Positions 24,058 to 35,356 of a DNA stretch of 64,000 bases are shown piece by piece. This DNA comes from Cunninghamia lanceolata (lineage: Eukaryota > Streptophyta > Pinopsida > Cupressales > Cupressaceae), in assembly GCA_027924645.1 (NCBI GenBank), contig BSBN01000293.1:7526501-7590500 (forward strand). The letters are read 5' to 3'. Within the stretch, counting starts at the first letter, position 1, and the number at the start of each line of letters is the position of its first letter. The position numbers and the translations under genes were made by a program. The notes beneath the pieces are model-generated. The model worked only from the letters and a program-made list of their open reading frames with translations, was not told the origin of the DNA and did no database searches.

Positions 24058-24748
24058 AAAATGAAAACCTCAAATTGAAGTAACCACTCCATCTAAAGGG
24101 AAATAGTCTAAGGAAATGCCCACTTGTAGTTATTGTAACAAACTTGGGCATGAAGAGCACCATTGTTTTGAAAAAGAAAGAGATAATCTCAACCACTGAA
24201 TAGCTGAGTTAGAACTTCTTACTAAGAAGAATCAAATCAACTTCTTAGGTGGCTCTTCTTGTCCATCATCTTCAAATGTGAATAAGAAAAAAGGAATAGC
24301 ATTGGTTGCCTCTACTAATAATGCATCATCTAAGTGGATTCTAGATTTAGGGGCTTCACATCACATGGAAAATTTAAAAGATAAGTTTTCCACCTATGAA
24401 CCAAGTTCATATCGACCTATTCTCATGGGAAATAACACCTACATGATAGCATTTGGGAAAGGCTCTATAGAAATTGGTGAAGGCACAATCAATGATGTTT
24501 TGTATGTCCCTTATTTATCCAATAATCTCCTTTCCATTTATCAAATCACTCATAGTGGGACAAGGAAAATAGTTGAATTCATGCCTAATTCAGTGATCAT
24601 AAGGGATTTACAGAGTAGAGACATTGTTGCAATGGGACAAGAAGATCATGGGTCTCGCTTATATTCTTTCTATTGTTTTGGTTCTTCACATATTACTGAC
24701 TTGCATGATGATCTTCATGCATTACACTTGGATCATTACCCTTTGTAA
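24058..24748 (+). pseudogene. Copia zinc knuckle and protease of F
   Basis: Continues the F gag. CTYCNKLGHEEHHC at 24,125 is a CX2CX4HX4C nucleic-acid-binding knuckle. KWILDLGASHHM follows with the protease Asp at 24,344; the usual DSGA has become DLGA, which would impair catalysis. The protease flap region IEIGEGTINDVLYVPYLSNN and then LLSIYQI is well kept. Stops occur at about 24,200. The C-terminus LDHYPL ends at 24,748, after which no Copia sequence is recognised, so integrase and reverse transcriptase are absent. Confidence 0.85.
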
Positions 24749-27069
24749 ACTTGAGTTTTCTACCTTCTGTCAGTTCTTAACTTTCATTTCATAGGCTATA
24801 CTTTACCTAGGCATAGTGAAGGGAAGGTCATTTCAGAAATTCTTGAGGCAACTAGAATTATTATAGGAGATTGAGATCGGTCTATAGTGTTGTAATAAAT
24901 ATAGTTTGAATAGAGACATATCTCCAGTTATCCAGTACTTGATTTAACTTCAAATCATTGTTGCCAATTTGTAGAAAATAAATATATTTCTTGTGTCCCC
25001 AAATTTTTCTTGTTTATACTAAGTGAAGTCATTATATAGTGTAGACTTTAGTGGATAGTTGAAGCTTTCCTTGACTACAATGCTCTTGGGGAATGTCATA
25101 CTAGAGGATTCATTATAGGTTGAGGGTGTAATTTTGAGTGCTATGATATTTTTCCTTGGAGAGTCATGATATGCAAAATCTATAAAATTATAAAATTGTT
25201 GAACCTAACTTCTCTTGCTAGCTACATAAATATAATGTAAAATGTTGAAAACATGATCTTTAGCTATGTATAATTATACATGGGGTCCTAGAAACAACAT
25301 TGTGATTGATTTAGAAGTTGTTATTGAATACATGAAAAAGCATACGGAAATACGTCTTGCATGTGTAACTTGCATTTATAATTGTACTCAGGGAAGGTAC
25401 TCATATTAGGGTAATTACCTTATTAGATGAACCTATAGTATTGTGACTTGTTAGAAGCATTTCCTCACAACTTATCAATCAATTATTGTAATAATGTTTA
25501 TGTTTCATACAACAATATTCAACTCTTTCTCTCAACTCAACACAAGCATATACTTCGATTCATTATTATGCATAGAAGGTTTCTTATTTGTTTGATCATG
25601 GATAGATGAATAGTTACATTTTATTGTACTTATGTGCCATCATATAGTTATATAAAGAATAGGCCTCATGCTTGCCTTTGAAATAAAGATCATCTATGAT
25701 GCTCTATACTTGTCCCTGGTGATACACTTTCATAGAACATGTCTATTTATATCCAATTACACATTACCACCCTAAAAAAAGTTGTTGGTAGATTTGATAT
25801 GAGAAAAACCCTTGCAAGAAGTGCATGCCATAAAATTTATTGCTATAAGACAAAAAATCATAGAGGGCAGTCCTATGATGAATAATGTTTATAAATTTGT
25901 AGAGGCTATTGGTGTCTCCTGGATTTTTAAATTGTAATTTGTAGGATGAGATAATGTAGAGGTTTGGTTAAATAATTGTTAATTTGTTATATCTGATTAA
26001 TTCATTTCTTGTATTTGAATAAAGATAAGTATTATTCTTGTTTTCAGTTTTAGTTACTTATAACTTCCATGGTATAAAAGTTGAGGTTAGCAAAATGATA
26101 ATGCGGGTCGTTAAGCTTTTGTTGTATAGATCTACTAAAGTCTCTCTATGTATGATACTACCTTAAACTACTTGGCACAAGATGATAATTTGTTTATGAT
26201 AAAAGGTCTTTTACATTATTTGCAACCTAGGTAAGTGTCGGTGGAATCTTATGTAACAACATGGTTGGATTGTTTTCCATTGTAGTACTTGTGTGACTCA
26301 GCCATTGGATAGTAAATTTTAACCTCGGGTACATAAAGGTTGTGTATGTTGTATAATGTCCTTATTTGATTATCTCATTTCTAATACTTGAGTTAGTTTC
26401 CCCACCCTCATATTATAGAGTCATATTTATATATGTATTTCTTTAATTGATCACTCATGTTAGAACACACATCACTTCTGTGTTTCCCTTGAGAAAATCT
26501 AGGTCTGTACCCTAGAGTTTAGTAAATTATAGTTGTGCAACTTGGTTTTGAGCGTAAAATAGTTGCCCATTGAAATTGGGAGATCTTATTTGATTGCCTA
26601 GTGATGACCTTCTATCTAAAACTATTTATTTCTCTTATTATTGTGTGGAATTGTGAAACTAAATATATGTTTGTATATATGTCAAATGTTGAGATCTTTA
26701 CATTTTTTGGACAACCAAGTTGAGTTGGGAAGTCCAAGTATTCTGAACTATGAAGCCTCTATGCAATACATAGGCAAGGCCATCTGGGATGAGCCCCCAA
26801 GGCATAGGTTGGGCCCTTAGGACCCATCTTCTTTGTTCCTCATCCAATCATGTTATTTATTTAATTGTAATTCAACCTTTTGAAAACTTTACACTAGTTA
26901 TTTGGGAGAATTTGTAATGCATAGTTTTATGTAAACTTGTTGATATGTTTCATTTCAGTTTGTTCATTGCCATTGTGGGTGCAAAGTGGGTTAACATTGT
27001 TGTAAGTTATGTTTCTTTGTGTCATGTCCATGTTCATAAGATTTGGGCATGACATGTTCATCCTTGAGG
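24749..27069. other. No gene recognised
   Basis: AT-rich tract without supported ORF. GGGCATGACA near 27,045 resembles an LTR end, but no partner was found. Confidence 0.45.
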
Positions 27070-28170
27070 AAAGATAAAGAAATATATACTACTTTCCAAA
27101 CATCTTGTTTTCCTACCATCAAGTTTGGTCCATAAACATTATACAACCAAAACTAAAAGTTCTTTCCCAAGCAAGTAACCTTTGTAAGAATCCAATTTTC
27201 TTTAATCTATATTATAGAAATGGATATATATTTCCCATTCCATAAAGGGCCAGGCAACCTAATTCTCTAGAATCTTCTACCAAAAAGTATTTCCATTTTG
27301 TCCAACATGAAAAAATTGAGTGACCAGTCAATTCTGCTAGTTTTGTGTCCTGTAACAAAATAATGTCTAAACACTTAGAATTTAATTAATGATTTATCAA
27401 GAATCTTTTGTTATGGGTGTTAATACCCCTAACATTCCATGATAAGATCCCCATTTCTATTGAAGAGAGTGTCATACTTTCCTCGATCTTATATTTTTAA
27501 CTAGAGTTGACTGAATACCTACTGTAATTTCTTCTTGGATTTTCTTATTTTGAGATTTTCTACTCCTAGTAGTTGGAGGAGATACCAAACTTGGTTTCTA
27601 AGATAATTTTGCTTGAGAAATAGCCCTTCTATAGGTGAAATAATAATCTTCATTTTCATTCGTTATCTCATCTACTATATCCTCTATAATATCATTAACC
27701 AATTTCTAAACAATATCTTTGACTAAGAGACACACCGACTCTTCATCCAAAGAATTATTTCCAATCTGGTACTGCTGGTCACATATAGATAAGATCTATT
27801 GCTCTTTAGGGTTCTCAAGGATTTCATTCTTCTTAGATAAATGATCAACTATATCAAGAAGAATTTGTTCTACTATTAAGTCTTCCCCAATCTTTTGCAT
27901 CTCTGCTATAGCCTTGGGAGTTGCAGCCATAGAATCAACATTTTCCATATCATGATAAATAGGAAGTGAAGACGAAACAAACTGAGGATCTTCTTCAATG
28001 TGATTTATGCTGGGAGATAAATGTTTTGGTGATTTCAAATCCTCAGAAGTGAAATGAGGAGAGTATAAAGGGGAACAATTTGCACAATTTTGAGAGTAAT
28101 GTCCAAATCTAAAACATGAAGAATGAAAAGACTCTGATTCTTTAGAAACAACTTTTTTCTTCCAAATCAT
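27070..28170 (-). pseudogene. LINE fragment: ORF1 knuckle and ORF2 endonuclease start
   Basis: Plant L1-type non-LTR retrotransposon on the minus strand. At 28,170-27,796 the ORF1 C-terminal part shows CFRFGHYSQNC, a zinc knuckle whose second Cys is now Phe. ORF2 starts at ATG 27,454 with MGILSWNVRGINTHNKR and continues LDIILLQDTKLAEL, the N-terminus of an APE-type endonuclease ('iSWNvRGlnxxxKR', 'xxLQETKL' with Glu to Asp). It stops being recognisable near 27,070, so most of the endonuclease and the whole reverse transcriptase are missing. In-frame stops are present in ORF2. An internal fragment, not a 5'-truncated full 3' end. Confidence 0.8.
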
Positions 28171-28549
28171 TTTTTTATTTTATTAGATAGTTGTATATTT
28201 TATAGTTGAGTAATTTCTTGTTTTGTGGCTTATTTAAGTGAAATGAATTTAATTTTGTTTATCTATGTAGTTTATAATTATCTATTTCCTTCATAAATTT
28301 ATTGCAAATTAAATTTTAAGTCAAACCATTTTATATCAATTTGATTTGATTGCAAATTGAGTTTAAAGACTATTAAAATAATGGTAGATGCCTACATAGA
28401 TTAGATATTAAATTAGGTTTATTTATTTATTTTGAACTCTTAAAATTTATTTGTCAAGTTGCTTTAATGTGATGATGAATTATCACTTCCTCTTAGGAAG
28501 CTTAGAGCGAAAATACTCATGAGTGTTTTTTTCCCTTTGTGATGCCATG
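28171..28549. other. Left flank of the A' insertion
   Basis: AT-rich; holds the last host sequence before the TSD CATAA (28550-28554). Confidence 0.5.
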
Positions 28550-28560
28550 CATAATGTTAG

Positions 28561-29428
28561 TGTTATCAATTAGATATGTACCCTATTCTAAGCTATCAAC
28601 TTAGCTATCTGTTGATACATGGGAAAACTCCTAGGCCTGTGGGTTACCTAAAACTTGGAGTGAACCTCCAAAGTGAGCTAGTTCTCCTAACGATTTTCCT
28701 AATCTGAATGTTTTGCTGAGGAAAAAGGTGAGAAAATGAACTGAAATGGAACTTAAATTCTAACAGATAATACCTCTAAACTTTAATCTATCTGAATACT
28801 TTCACCCACAAACAAACCTTCAAACATAATCTTTCACAACCTCATCTAGAACATACGATTCAAAAATAATTTATATGAAGGTTCAATCTGAACACAACAT
28901 ATAACCAGTATCATATGAAATATTTGCACACAATTTTATAGTAATGAGACATAACAAAGGACATAGCATTATGGTCACAATGAAACATCAGATCAAAGCT
29001 GCAAACATGAAGCAGAAAAATGAAATAGGGAAGATCTGCTATATTGAACTACAAGGAGTACAAGGAAATCTAAAAATGAGTTAAAGTCTATTTACAAACT
29101 CTCTACCTGTGCTCAAGAGAGAAGAAACAATGATATCAACTCCTGAGAAAAACTAAGTTTACTCCTATATATGCCTACTAAGAGATCTCTAAGAAAAAAG
29201 ATAAGAAAAGCTCCTAAAAATAGCCATGCAAATCTATTTTCGAGTTCCTCTGAAAAGCTATCAAAGATCCCTCTGAAATGCTTCCAAATTGAAAATAGAA
29301 GCTGTCAAAAACTCCTCCAAGGTGGCCTCACCAAAAAGATGCTTTATCTGCCTAATAAAGACTCCATTTTGGCCATATCTTCTCAAAAGAAAGCAAACTT
29401 TAAAAGAAAATTTTGTTTTCTTTACATT
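28561..29428 (-). repeat. G 3' LTR, distal part
   Basis: Matches 43770-44636. It ends where the LINE inserts at the TSD TTTACATT. Confidence 0.85.
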
Positions 29429-29919
29429 GTTTTTTATTACAATAGGCGGCGAAACAAGGGGCCGAACCCTTAATAGAGATTACATTAGAAAAAGAACAGG
29501 ATCAAGAAACAAAAAAAGCCTAGAACCAAAACCCAGGAAACACCAGCAAACAAACGGCAGAAAGTAAGTAACAACAAAAAACCAGCAACTAGATAGCAGA
29601 AGGCACACTAGGACATAGAGTCCTCCCAATCTTTAGCAAGAACTTCAAAAACTTCAAAAACCTTTTCCAGCTCCTGAGTTTTGTCATTGTCAGCTCCCTG
29701 GGAGAGAATTTGAATATCCTGCAAAAGGGTTAAGTTGATCATAGAAGACCTGCACAGTATGCAGGCAATGAACTTATAAAGAGTAGACAACTTGAGCTAC
29801 AGAGTCACCATCTTGTCCTTTAACTAAGTCACTTCAGCAAAAAGAGAGTTGCTATCCCTGTCCTCATTCACATTGCCATCCTCAGTAGTAGCCCTGACAT
29901 CATCATCTTCAGGGACAGA

Positions 29920-30819
29920 CTAACTGTTCGCTTCCACCTCTTCAGCACCGGCAGGATTTTGCTTAGTCATGTTCCCCTCTCCTTTGCCAGTATCATACTG
30001 GGCCTCCACAAGGCTCTGATGGTCAAACTCATTTTCATCACCAATCACATTCTCGGGGCTATCCCTGTAATCATTTTGCAGAGAGTCGTGGCCATCAAAT
30101 TGCTCCCTAGAAATAGGATTTTCCATGTAAATTTCCTTCAAATCATCACTCTTGGCCTCCTCATTGTGAGAAGAAGCCTCAGAGTTACTTTCTGAGTAGT
30201 CTATAAGTTTAACCTTGGGGGCTAGCTTTCTAGCAATTCTAATAGAGCGTCTGACAGCAGGGGTTATGCTTTTCCCTTTGCCCTTTCTAGCCTTTTTAGC
30301 AGGGTTCTCAGTAGACAAGTTTTTACCTTTAGGGGTCTCATGACTATCTTTGAGGGAACTAAGAATAGCTGCTTCCTTAGCCAGCTCAGAGAGGCGATGA
30401 AGCTGCTTCCTAGACTTAACAGAGTCCTTCAACTTAGAGGTAGAGGCAGACCCAGGAGTGGGGGTATTAGTTTTCATAGAGGCTGAAGTCGGGCCAACAT
30501 GACTATTATTCACAGGAGTGTGAAGGGAATCACAATTGAGAGAAGCCAATGGAGTATTGGGGGAGGGTTCCACAACCAGGAGATGGAGAGTGGCAGGGGG
30601 CATCAGGGCCAAGTGAAACTGGTAAAGTCTGTGTATGAGGCCTTGGTGGAGGGGCACGGGCTTCTCCAAAGGCCTAGCGGTTAAATTCTTATGAACCCTT
30701 TTAACTGAGTGTTCTAAAGAACAAAGTAGGTAGTAAGGGAAACAAATAGCCAAGTTTCTGTGAAAATGATTGAGCAGGAGAAGATGGTAGTAATAGAACC
30801 TGGCATAATGGCCTTCCAA
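29920..30819 (-). pseudogene. Unrecognised 299-codon ORF in the LINE 3' region
   Basis: The longest clean frame in the window. The N-terminal part reads LEGHYARFYYYHLLLLNHF just upstream of the first Met, then PYYLLCSLEHSVKRVHKN. The middle is Ser/Pro/Thr-rich. A basic stretch KKARKGKGKSITPAVRRSIR looks like a nuclear localisation or nucleic-acid-binding segment. The C-terminal third is acidic (SESNSEASSHNEEAKSDDL). A later minus frame at 29,790-29,608 (LEKVFEVFEVLAKDWEDSMS) could be its continuation after stops. No named domain is recognised. It probably belongs to the same protein as 30,999-31,493, shifted by frame. Confidence 0.5.
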
Positions 30820-30998
30820 TGTGAATTAATTCATGATTAAAAAGCACATGTCCACCCATGGCTAAGGAAGCTACACCCTTTCAAACCCTCTCTGGTAGGG
30901 TACCAGCTCTTCAGCATCACTCAAGAAAAGCTTTTGCTACTGCACGTCAGAAACCCTCGACTTTCTTAGCAACTTAATGACTTTAAGGGATAAGCCCG

Positions 30999-31493
30999 TC
31001 ACCTCAACAATACTTTTCTCTGAGATCTCAAAGCTAATACTGCCAATGGTGACCCGTCTGTCAACCCATGAAGAAGCACACTGGATGGATAGCGACTCAT
31101 CATGCCCATTAAGGCATTCCAGGAATGGAATGATGCCCCCTCCTTGCAGTAATGCCAGACAATGGCATTATCTTTCAATTCATTGCAGGTGTTTGGTTCA
31201 GTGTGAATTCTTTCACCACATATACTAGCCCACGCCGCAATACCAAGTAGGAGAAGATAAGTAAATTGTAGAATAACCTTCTGAGGAATCCACCAAGTGG
31301 TATTCATGTGAACAAGAGCCAGCCGACGCCAATCATGATACTTTAAGTTCCAAAATGCAACCCAAATAATGAGTATTAATTTCGCATAAAGGGAGTATAG
31401 ACGCCACTGCCAATTCGCATGGAGGTCATGCATAAGCCTAGATAGGGTGGAAAAACACGCCACCTCATCACTCGACACTTGGGTAGACATCAT
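30999..31493 (-). pseudogene. Unrecognised ORF downstream of the LINE RNase H
   Basis: 164 codons open on the minus strand. It is Trp- and Cys-rich, including HMNTTWWIPQKVILQF, IHTEPNTCNELKDNAIVWHY and SFHSWNALMGMMSRYP. I do not recognise the family. The amino-acid pattern is unlike a random frame, and the region continues with a frameshift into the next ORF. It lies inside the TSD-bounded LINE, between RNase H and the 3' tail. Confidence 0.5.
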
Positions 31494-31509
31494 GTAATGA
31501 TAGAGTTCT

Positions 31510-31865
31510 TCTCCTTATGAATAAACATTCCAATGTGACTAAGAATGCTACTAATTTAGCACCAAACCTGCTAGAATTGAAATTCCTGACCCAAGTTGGC
31601 AAGACCATCAATAACCGAGTTTCCTTCCCTATAAGTATGGGAGAAAGAGACATTCGAGATGCCATGGAGAATGGTTTGAATATCAGATATAATATCACTC
31701 AGCTTCCACCCACAAGTAGAGAGATCGATAACCACATCCAGAATGATTTTAGAATTACCTTATATGTGGAGATGGCTAATCCCCAAAGAGATCGCCACTT
31801 TGAGACCCTAGAGGAGGGCCATTGCCTCAGCAATGTTGTTAGAATGCTTTCCAAATATACTAACC
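31510..31865 (-). pseudogene. LINE RNase H domain
   Basis: Minus-strand reading gives SNNIAEAMALL, then GLKVAISLGISHLHI, GWKLSDIISDI and FSHTYREGNSVIDGLANLGQ. This is the RVT_3 RNase H found after the reverse transcriptase in plant L1-type LINEs, which removes template RNA. Catalytic Glu (AEAMALL) and the late Asp (DGLA) are present. The middle 'EGDSK' Asp reads Asn after a stop. Stops occur in the segment. The reverse transcriptase and endonuclease are lost by 5' truncation. Confidence 0.8.
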
Positions 31866-31888
31866 TAAGTATTCCAATTATTTACATT

Positions 31889-32095
31889 CATCTTCATGCT
31901 CCTTAGTCTGACCACCTATACATCCATGGTGAAACTAGAGGGGCACTACATCCTCCCCCCTAAAACTTGACTTACTCCTAGAACTGACAGACTAGGGTGA
32001 AAACATAACAATTAGTATTACAATTTTATATTATCAACATATGCCTCCATATTAAGCAGTTGTTCATAAGACAAGTACAATCGTTCAATAAAGAT
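31889..32095 (-). other. Gypsy-like debris H, left part
   Basis: On the minus strand GGGGGGAGGA followed by TGTAGTGCCCC (31,961-31,940) looks like a polypurine tract plus Gypsy LTR start. Only about 60 bases of the LTR remain before the LINE TSD. Confidence 0.35.
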
Positions 32096-32466
32096 TGTTA
32101 GTATAGGTTTTTTATTCCTTATTATAAGGTTTTTCCTACATGTCTTTTTAAGCTTGCTTAGGTAGTTTAATAATGTGAGCTATTTAATAGGCCTTTTATG
32201 TTAGTGGGTGCATGTGTGTGTGGTGTCAATCCATTCATGGAAGTTACTCCACCTCCCCCTATTTTTGGAGATGCTAGAGTTACATTTTCTATTGGTCAAT
32301 ATTGACACCTCACCCCACTCACCTTGCCTATAAATACTCACTTCTTTGCATGTATTTTTAATGGGTTATTCAATGCATTTCTCGAATATTTTGCATCAAT
32401 ATTCTCTTGGCTTTTTTTCATAACTCTCCCATAGATGAATGCTTGCAGTTGATCTTGGCTCTAACA
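32096..32466 (+). repeat. 5' LTR of E
   Basis: 371 bp, with TATAAATA at about 32,331. It matches 35357-35726. Confidence 0.93.
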
Positions 32467-32478
32467 TGGTATCAGAGC
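32467..32478 (+). other. Primer-binding site of E
   Basis: TGGTATCAGAGC directly after the LTR, an exact iMet-type site. Confidence 0.92.
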
Positions 32479-32662
32479 TCCAGGCTTGCAAGTTTCTTCT
32501 CAAATCCCTGAGGATTTAAGCCATTAGCATTTAATTTGTGCCTCTTGGAGAAAAACTAACCCCGCCATTGTGCTCAAAAGGGTCAAAAACCCTATAAATG
32601 CCTGTCAAATCACTGAAATCAGAGACCAAAAATTTGCTATGATCTTTTTTGTGGGTGCATCC

Positions 32663-32880
32663 TTTTATCCAGCAGTCTGAAGGGTGCTTCCATAGAGTGC
32701 ATTGTTTTATTTAGTGGTCCGAAGGGTGTTTCCGCAAGGTGCATCGTTTTATCTAGTGGTCCGAAGGGTGCTTCCGCAGGGTGCATCGTTTTATCTAGCA
32801 ATCCGAAGGGTGCTTCCGTGTCCTTTTATCCAATGGTCCAAAGGGTGCTCCCACAGGGTTCGGCTTTTTATCCAATGGTT
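32663..32880 (+). repeat. 42 bp minisatellite in the E leader
   Basis: Units begin at TTTTAT 32663, 32705, 32747, 32789, 32824 and 32866. Spacing is 42 bp except for one 35 bp unit. Each contains a CCGAAGGGTGCTTCCGC-like core. It lies between the primer site and the gag start. Confidence 0.85.
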
Positions 32881-33359
32881 AAAAGCAATCCTCCATTTTG
32901 CCCTTCTCTCATGACCTAAAGGAGTAGTTTTGGGAAAACCTTCATAACTTGGGCATCTAGACTCCGTTTTGGGCAAATGAGATATCACCGGAAAGAGGAC
33001 TCAAAGCACTTTTCAGTGGTGTAGGTAATGTTTCCTGATTTTTTATCAGTAACCTTTTATTTTCATTGGAAGTCAGGTCTTTTTTCTGTGCATTGCCTTC
33101 AGTATTTTGGGCATATCTTTTGCATACGGTGTCAAAATCGGGCAAACGAAATATTGTTGGAAAGGTGATTCTATCCTCCACACATTCATTAGAGTTATTT
33201 TTCCAGAAAATATCATCAGATATCTGCATTTTTCAGATTTCTATTTTCTGTCCCGTGGTTGGAAAAATGACATTTTAGTGAGTTTTATTTGAACAAAGGG
33301 GTTGTTTTTTTTTTAGAGAGTTATTCTACTGTTTCTCTATCATTTCTTCTATATACACA

Positions 33360-35039
33360 ATGGATAAACTTCCAGTTCCTCTTCTCACTCCATTTAACTA
33401 TTTTGAGTGGAAGAGGCAAATGGAACTTCTGTTGCTTAAATTGAGGCTGCGTAGGATAACTATGGGTACAGATCCTGAACCCACTGGTGTTGTAGAAAAG
33501 AGAAAATGGCTTGATAGATCTAATGAAGCTTATGGGACTTTGTGTCTTTCTCTTTCTCCTGATCTTCTTTTCCATGTTGAATCTTGCAAAACTCCAAATG
33601 ATATATGGACTACATTAGAAGGTTTATTTGGTAAGCAAGACACCTTAAGAAGTTTTCAGTTAGAAAATGAACTTATATCACTGAGTCCATCTAACTTTGA
33701 TAGCATTCAGGATTTCTTTACCAAGATTAAGTCTCTCAGGTTACAGATGAAACAATGTAATATAGAGAAAGAAGACATCTAGTTGATCTTGTTTATTCTT
33801 GCTAAACTAGGTTCTAATTATTTTGTTTTTGTATCTACTTTTTATGCTACAAGAGATGCTCTTAGTGCTAGGTATCATATGCCTTCTCTTGATGAATTTG
33901 CTGCATCACTCACAAGAGAACAAGCAAAGTTAGTGCAGATGGGTACTCTGAAGTCTTCCAAATCACAGGCTCTTGTTGCAACTCAAAACGCATAAGATGA
34001 GAAGGCTTCAAGTGGCAAAGAAAAGAAGCAAAAAAAAATGAATAGTGAGAAAGACAAAAATTCAACACCTCAAGCTACCCCTGAGTCATCTAGTAAAAGG
34101 GAGAAAAAGGAGAGACCCACTTGTGCATTCTGTAAGAAGCGTGGGCATAGTGAACAAGATTGTTAAAAAAAGGAAGTGAATGAGTTGAAGACTCTTATTT
34201 AGAAAATGAATGTAAGTTCTACTTCAACCTCATCTCCTAGTTCATGTACTCCTACTCCATCATCAAAACAACCAGAACCTTCTGAAAAAGGGCAAGCTAA
34301 CAAACATAAAGGTAAAGCACTTTGTGCATCTACAAGTTCCAATTTAGGTAAATGGATTCTTGATTCTGGAGCCTCTCATCATATGGCTTCATCTCAGTCC
34401 ATGTTTTCTACTTTTGAGCCTTGCATTATGCCACCAATTTTAATGGGTAACAATACATATGTGAATGTAATTAGGAAGGGATCAATTGAGATTGGTGATG
34501 GTACTTTTAATGATGTACTTTGTGTACCTTCTTTGGCAAATAATCTACTTTCCATATATCAGATTAATCAAAGTAGTGCACGGAAAACTGTGGAATTCAC
34601 ACTTGATTTAGTTATCATCAGAGACTTGGAGAGTACAGATATTATTGCTACAGGGGTTGTTGATCATGAAACTCGGTTATACACCTTTTCTGGTTTTGCT
34701 CCTGATGATGGTTTAGATACTTTGGTTGATGTTCACACTCCTTGTGTGAACCATATTTCTATGGAGAAGTGTGGTCACTTGAACCTTGTTGTTCTTACAT
34801 CTAATCTAGTTTTTGAGACTTGTGTTGACATTTCTTCTCCTCCTCCTGCTTCTTCTAGTATTCCTTTTTCCATGGTTAAGAAGGAAAATGTTTGTTCTTC
34901 TAATTTTATTATGTGGGATGATTATTTAACAGGTATTTCAAAGTTGTTTTATGAATCTCACATTGCAGATTTTGAGGACACCTTTGATGATAGTCACAAC
35001 ACAGCTATCATCCCTTCAGAGGCTCACACTTGGATCTAG
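33360..35039 (+). pseudogene. Gag-protease ORF of E (four in-frame stops, no frameshift)
   Basis: One frame of 560 codons from ATG 33360 to TAG 35037-35039. Gag core: WKRQMELLLLKL, EAYGTLCLSLSPDLLFHV, LEGLFGKQDTLRSFQLENEL, IQDFFTKIKSLRLQM. Zinc knuckle CAFCKKRGHSEQDC at 34,122-34,163 (CX2CX4HX4C intact). Protease KWILDSGASHHM with the catalytic Asp at 34,362, then IEIGDGTFNDVLCVPSLANN. The C-terminal segment contains ISKLFYESHIADFEDTFDDS, also seen in A. Stops at 33780 (TAG), 33993 (TAA), 34164 (TAA) and 34200 (TAG) break it; at 33780 the relative F has CAA (Gln). Otherwise the protein is well kept, so decay is recent. Confidence 0.9.
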
Positions 35040-35356
35040 TTTCCCCCTTCATCAAATTTGTGGGAGTGGCTTCTTCATCCTCCATTGGACTTGTTTCTAC
35101 CCAAGGGAAGAAATGTTGTATGCAAACAATGCGCTATCTTCTTCTCTCTTGCATCTTTCAGTGGATTTGAAGTTACTTTTACCTATGATGGACACTTGAT
35201 CCTCTCCATCATCTTCTTGAGGAATCATGTTTGTATGATGGTTGTATCTTTGGGGAGTCTTATGACATTCTCCACCATCATTGTATATGGGTACCTAACA
35301 TGGCTTCATTTGCCGAGACCCATCTTCACATCCTCCTAAGTTGTGCTTAAGGGGGG
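35040..35356 (+). other. 3' tail of E
   Basis: Includes sequence coding FLPKGRNVV (35,093-35,122), also present in A' near 52,890. It ends in CCTAAGTTGTGCTTAAGG followed by the polypurine tract, a block shared with A and B. Confidence 0.7.

Larger units (their letters stand above)
19344..24748 (+). mobile_element. Copia relic F (gag-protease), split by an insertion
   Basis: Gag at 19344-20013 and zinc knuckle plus protease at 24058-24748 are one element separated by a 4,039 bp insertion with a GGATC duplication. F is close to E in protein sequence. LTRs were not identified at either end, so it is truncated or its LTRs are too decayed. Confidence 0.8.
29429..31880 (-). mobile_element. 5'-truncated LINE with a long 3' orphan region
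   Basis: The 8 bp TSD TTTACATT lies at 29421-29428 and 31881-31888. On the minus strand the element starts inside an RNase H domain (about 31,860-31,510). It continues through about 2 kb carrying unrecognised ORFs and ends in GCCGCCTATTGTAATAAAAAAC, a typical plant LINE 3' tail with a short A-run. Truncated at its 5' end as expected of target-primed reverse transcription. Confidence 0.85.

Noticed and set aside
32663..32880. CRISPR-like array
   Set aside because: Units are contiguous 42 bp tandem repeats without unique spacers, in a plant retrotransposon leader.
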